A DNA stretch of 6,289 nt from Treponema sp. Its GTDB lineage: Bacteria > Spirochaetota > Spirochaetia > Treponematales > Breznakiellaceae. Below, piece after piece: positions 5,936 to 6,289 of this stretch. The stretch is from NCBI GenBank assembly GCA_031268125.1, contig JAIRXT010000026.1:1-6289 (forward strand), given 5' to 3'. The position numbers and the translations under genes are program-made. A model generated the notes under the pieces. That model did not search any database. It was not told the origin of the DNA and saw nothing but the letters and a program-made list of their open reading frames with translations. The stretch's first letter is position 1. Each line of letters starts with the position of its first letter.

Positions 5936-6183
5936 AAAAACTTTTCCAATAAACCATAAATAATCAAAATATACAATAGGTTTTCCTTTTGTATATTGTT
6001 TAAGTGAAAGGATTTGTCAAAAATACGTATAACATGTGTATCTAACGGCACGTATAATACATTAGCAATATCATCATCTTTAACGTTTGAATATAAATAT
6101 ATAAATTCCAGCATCATACTGCCAATTTTTTGACCTGTTCCGGGAGAAGAATACATACAACTTTTTAATTGAGGCTGTTCCAA
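5936..6183 (-). pseudogene. HhH-GPD DNA glycosylase-like fragment (endonuclease III superfamily)
   Basis: Read from the TTG at 6183, the minus strand gives about 83 residues before the frame enters the palindromic element at 5934. SSPGTGQKIGSMMLEF (12-27) matches the helix-hairpin-helix of the endonuclease III superfamily (PGxGxK, with the lysine used by bifunctional enzymes). VPLDTHVIRIF (45-55) matches the segment with the catalytic aspartate (D48). The 29-residue spacing between K19 and D48 is longer than the 18 of E. coli Nth, because of an extra YLYSNVKDDDIAN stretch. Both ends are missing: the N-terminal helices are replaced by the palindrome at 6174-6203, and the C-terminal part stops at the IS-like structure. 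It is AT-rich, unlike the transporter genes, which suggests separate acquisition. It could be a repair glycosylase, or a mismatch enzyme once partnered with a methyltransferase. Confidence 0.5.
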
Positions 6184-6203
6184 AACTAAAGTTTTGGAAC
6201 AGC
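6174..6203. repeat. Near-perfect 30-bp palindrome, insertion-sequence-end-like
   Basis: GCTGTTCCAAAACT (6174-6187) and AGTTTTGGAACAGC (6190-6203) are perfect 14-bp inverted copies separated by AA. It is preceded by GAG, so the left side reads GAGGCTGTTCCAAAA, resembling terminal inverted repeats of IS1182-type elements. It may be the joined ends of a lost insertion sequence or a small palindromic repeat. It lies where the glycosylase fragment loses its N-terminal part. Confidence 0.6.
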
Positions 6204-6289
6204 AACCTTTAACTATTATCGGTTCAACACAATGGAAATTCAGAAATGTATGCCAAACCTATGTAACACGGGGTGCCGGGGGAAAAATC
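6204..6289. other. Window tail without recognisable gene
   Basis: No start with a good Shine-Dalgarno sequence and no recognisable protein is visible. The minus-strand frame of the glycosylase fragment stays open to about 6258 (VWHTFLNFHCVEPIIVKGCC), but the translation looks unrelated to a glycosylase. Confidence 0.4.

Noticed and set aside
1..6289. tRNA, rRNA, CRISPR array or known riboswitch
   Set aside because: Looked for cloverleaf, evenly spaced direct repeats and conserved aptamer cores in the gene-free stretches; none seen by eye.

Overview
The window (about 51% GC by eye) looks like a piece of a host-associated spirochaete chromosome. A termite-gut type Treponema is my best guess. 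This rests on the style of the sugar-binding protein (short signal peptide ending in VFA followed by RGQ), the mixed GC-rich coding DNA, and intergenic AATTCCAAATTC-type repeats. The taxonomic guess is inference; no rRNA or marker gene is present.

Left two thirds (1-4657, all minus strand): one tightly packed operon read from right to left. A very good sigma-70 promoter (TTGACT, 18 nt, extended TGTTATAAT) at 4657-4628 is followed by a leader hairpin, a strong ribosome binding site, and then an extracellular solute-binding protein. Next come an intercistronic GC-rich hairpin, two CUT1-type sugar permeases 1 nt apart, and after 3 nt an M81/MlrC-family metallopeptidase-like protein whose C-terminus runs off the left edge. 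No ATPase gene is present, as is common for CUT1 systems that share an MsmK/MalK-type ATPase. The likely role is uptake of an oligosaccharide or related solute, with the MlrC-like enzyme acting on the imported compound or on a linked metabolite.

Middle (4658-5043): no convincing gene. It holds an 18-bp perfect inverted repeat (4679-4696 and 4954-4971) enclosing two adjacent hairpins, one of them a long nested palindrome (4868-4935).

Right (5044-6289): a patch of gene remains. A plus-strand beta-class N4/N6 DNA methyltransferase has an apparent +1 frameshift near its N-terminus. It is cut off before its SAM-binding FxGxG motif by a roughly 90-bp element with 15-bp terminal inverted repeats. 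Beyond this the DNA becomes AT-rich. It holds a small three-way-junction structure resembling an IS200/IS605 right end, a minus-strand fragment of an HhH-GPD DNA glycosylase-like protein, and a near-perfect 30-bp palindrome. This looks like a decayed restriction-modification or repair island broken up by small mobile elements.

I do not see a clearly new multi-gene system. The points most worth following up are the MlrC-sugar transporter pairing and the stack of small palindromic elements that have broken the methyltransferase and glycosylase genes.
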